A stretch of 64,000 bases of DNA, from NCBI RefSeq assembly GCF_027925385.1, contig NZ_AP027142.1, positions 3,062,501 through 3,126,500 on the forward strand, written 5' to 3'. This document shows positions 62,712-64,000 of the stretch, piece after piece. The DNA is from Methylocystis iwaonis (GTDB lineage: Bacteria > Pseudomonadota > Alphaproteobacteria > Rhizobiales > Beijerinckiaceae). Every line of letters starts with the position of its first letter. Positions within the stretch are counted from its first letter, which is position 1. The notes beneath the pieces are model-generated. The model was not told where the DNA came from. It saw nothing but the letters and a program-made list of their open reading frames with translations, and did no database searches. The position numbers were made by a program, and so were the translations under genes.

Positions 62712-64000
62712 CTATCGAATGCACACATCGTGATTGCCTCGGTCGGGTCTGTTTGATTCCGTTGGTCGCGTTTTGATTCGCGGGGTGGGGCATGGCGATT
62801 TCGTATGGACTGGGGCGGTTCGGCGACCGCCGCCTGGAAAAAGGGGGGTCTCGTTGCATCGGGGCCTCGTCGCGCGGCCGTGCGCGCGCATCCGTCGGAT
62901 CGCCGGCGGGCAGCGGGCGCAGGAGGTGCGGCTCGCGCGCTTCCTGCGCAATCCTGCGGTGACCGCCGAGGAGATGGCGCGGCACGCCGCCGGGCTCACA
63001 GCGGCGCGGGCGGCGGGTCGCGACATAGTGGTGGCGCAGGACACCAGCGAGCTGGCGCTCGGCGGCAAGCGCGCGCAGGCGAACGGCTATGGGCCGGTCG
63101 GCAAGGGCGGCGGGACGCGCGGCCTTTTGCTGCACGCGGCCCTGGCGCTCGACGCCGGCACGGGCGCGCTGCTCGGCCTCGCTCATGCCGAGGTCTGGAA
63201 CCGCGACACGGGGGCCAAGGTCGCGGCGCGGCGCTCGCGCGCGCTCGCGGACAAGGAATCGCAGCGCTGGCTCGATGTGGCGACGCATGCGCGCGAGGAT
63301 TTCGCGGCGGCGAAGCGGATCACTGTCGTCTCGGATCGGGAGAGCGACATCTACGCGCATCTCGCGCAGCGTCCGGGCGGCGTGGAGCTGATTGTGCGCG
63401 CCTGCCAGAACCGGACGATCGCCGCAGACGGCGAGGATGCGATCGAGCTTTTGTTCCCCTTCGCCGACGGATTGGCCGAGGCGGGCCGCTTCGTCGCCGA
63501 GATCCCGGCGGCTCCGGGACGCAAGGCGCGCAAGGCGGCGCTCGCGGTCCGCGTCTCGCCGGTCACTTTGCGCAAGCCGCGCCACGGCGCGCGCGACTTG
63601 CCGGACGCGGTCGGCGTGACTTTGGTCGACGTGCGCGAGGTCGGGGCCGCCGAGGGCGTCGCGCCCATTCATTGGCGGCTTCTCACGACCCATGCGGCGA
63701 CGAGCCTGGCCGAGGCGCGCCGGGTGATCGACCTCTATCGAATGCGCTGGACCATCGAGGAATTCTTCCGCACGCTGAAGACGGCGGGCTTCGAGATCGA
63801 GCAGGCCGACATCTGCGATCCGAAAGTGATGATCAAGCTGGTGGCGGCGACGGCGGTCGCCGCTGTGACGGTCATGCAACTGGTCAAGGCGCGCGACGGC
63901 GCGACCGACCAGTTGCTGACGGACGCTTTCGAGCCCGAGGACGAAGCGCTGCTCGAGGCCGTCTCGGCGAAGCTCGAGGGCGCGACGGCCCGCCAGAAGA
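62712..64000 (+). mobile_element. IS4-family insertion sequence, left part
   Basis: Begins about CTATCGAATGCACACATCGT at 62712, just inside the family E repeat, and runs out of the window. Encodes one transposase. The right end, inverted repeat and target duplication are not visible. Confidence 0.8.
62792..64000 (+). CDS. IS4-family transposase with internal -1 frameshift (3' end outside window)
   Basis: The first frame starts at the ATG at 62792 (MAISYGLGRFGDRRLEKGG) and stops at 62962. From the A5G6 run at about 62838-62848 the coding continues in the -1 frame (VSLHRGLVARPCARIRRIAG) to the window end. The catalytic residues are in VVAQDTSELAL, VVSDRESDIYAH and YRMRWTIEEFFRTLKTA, the Y-x2-R-x3-E-x6-K signature of IS4/Tn5 transposases. 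The frameshift may be programmed slippage or a mutation. Confidence 0.85.

Overview
The window looks like chromosomal DNA of an alphaproteobacterium of the Hyphomicrobiales (Rhizobiales). The evidence is CtrA with the phosphotransferase ChpT, a DUF1134/EipA-type envelope protein, the order rpmH-rnpA-yidC-engB-argB, a chorismate mutase-hisC-cyclohexadienyl dehydrogenase cluster, and glnB-glnA. A methylotrophic family such as Methylocystaceae or Beijerinckiaceae is possible, but nothing here proves it. No rRNA or tRNA gene and no CRISPR array was recognised.

Layout. 0-10 kb, mostly minus strand: lysine genes dapE (partial) and dapD, small DUF proteins, a DinB protein, an exported phosphoesterase, a HAD hydrolase, argB, and the engB-yidC-rnpA-rpmH block. 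10-12 kb: a TetR regulator and an exported beta-propeller protein, each preceded by nearly the same palindromic operator. 12.7-19 kb: ctrA, then a minus-strand chemosensory block chpT-cheA(hybrid)-cheW-cheY-cheR. 19.3-20.9 kb: cysQ and the DUF1134 gene.

20.9-27.5 kb is an accessory zone. It holds a candidate Panacea-type toxin-antitoxin pair, some ordinary genes (coiled-coil, YciI, EVE), and a visibly AT-richer two-gene operon. In that operon an unrecognised first gene is split by an IS3-family element, and the second encodes an intact ATPase with a helix-hairpin-helix tail. This operon is the best candidate for an undescribed, possibly defence-related system.

27.7-37.3 kb: a TPR lipoprotein-like protein, an orphan sucC with its own terminator, uncharacterised exported and membrane proteins, thrS, and an array of five small hydrophilic stress proteins, four of them with KGG/LEA-type repeats. 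37.7-46.5 kb: an ABC exporter with an ArsR regulator, an ABC-F ATPase, and an HlyD/ATPase/permease efflux cluster. 46.7-57.5 kb: ETF-ubiquinone oxidoreductase, a YdcF protein, two response regulators lacking the usual phosphoacceptor aspartate, a 37-residue membrane protein with its own terminator, a sulfurtransferase, glnB-glnA and a PHA-related protein. 57.7-62.6 kb: aromatic and histidine biosynthesis, an exported cupin and a DUF815 ATPase. From 62.7 kb to the end an IS4-type transposase with a -1 frameshift has inserted into a palindromic repeat.

Intergenic spaces repeatedly hold the same palindromic elements. They are sorted here into families A (5 copies), B (4 copies and a remnant), C (4, some half-size), D (2) and E (GC-rich, 4), plus single hairpins.
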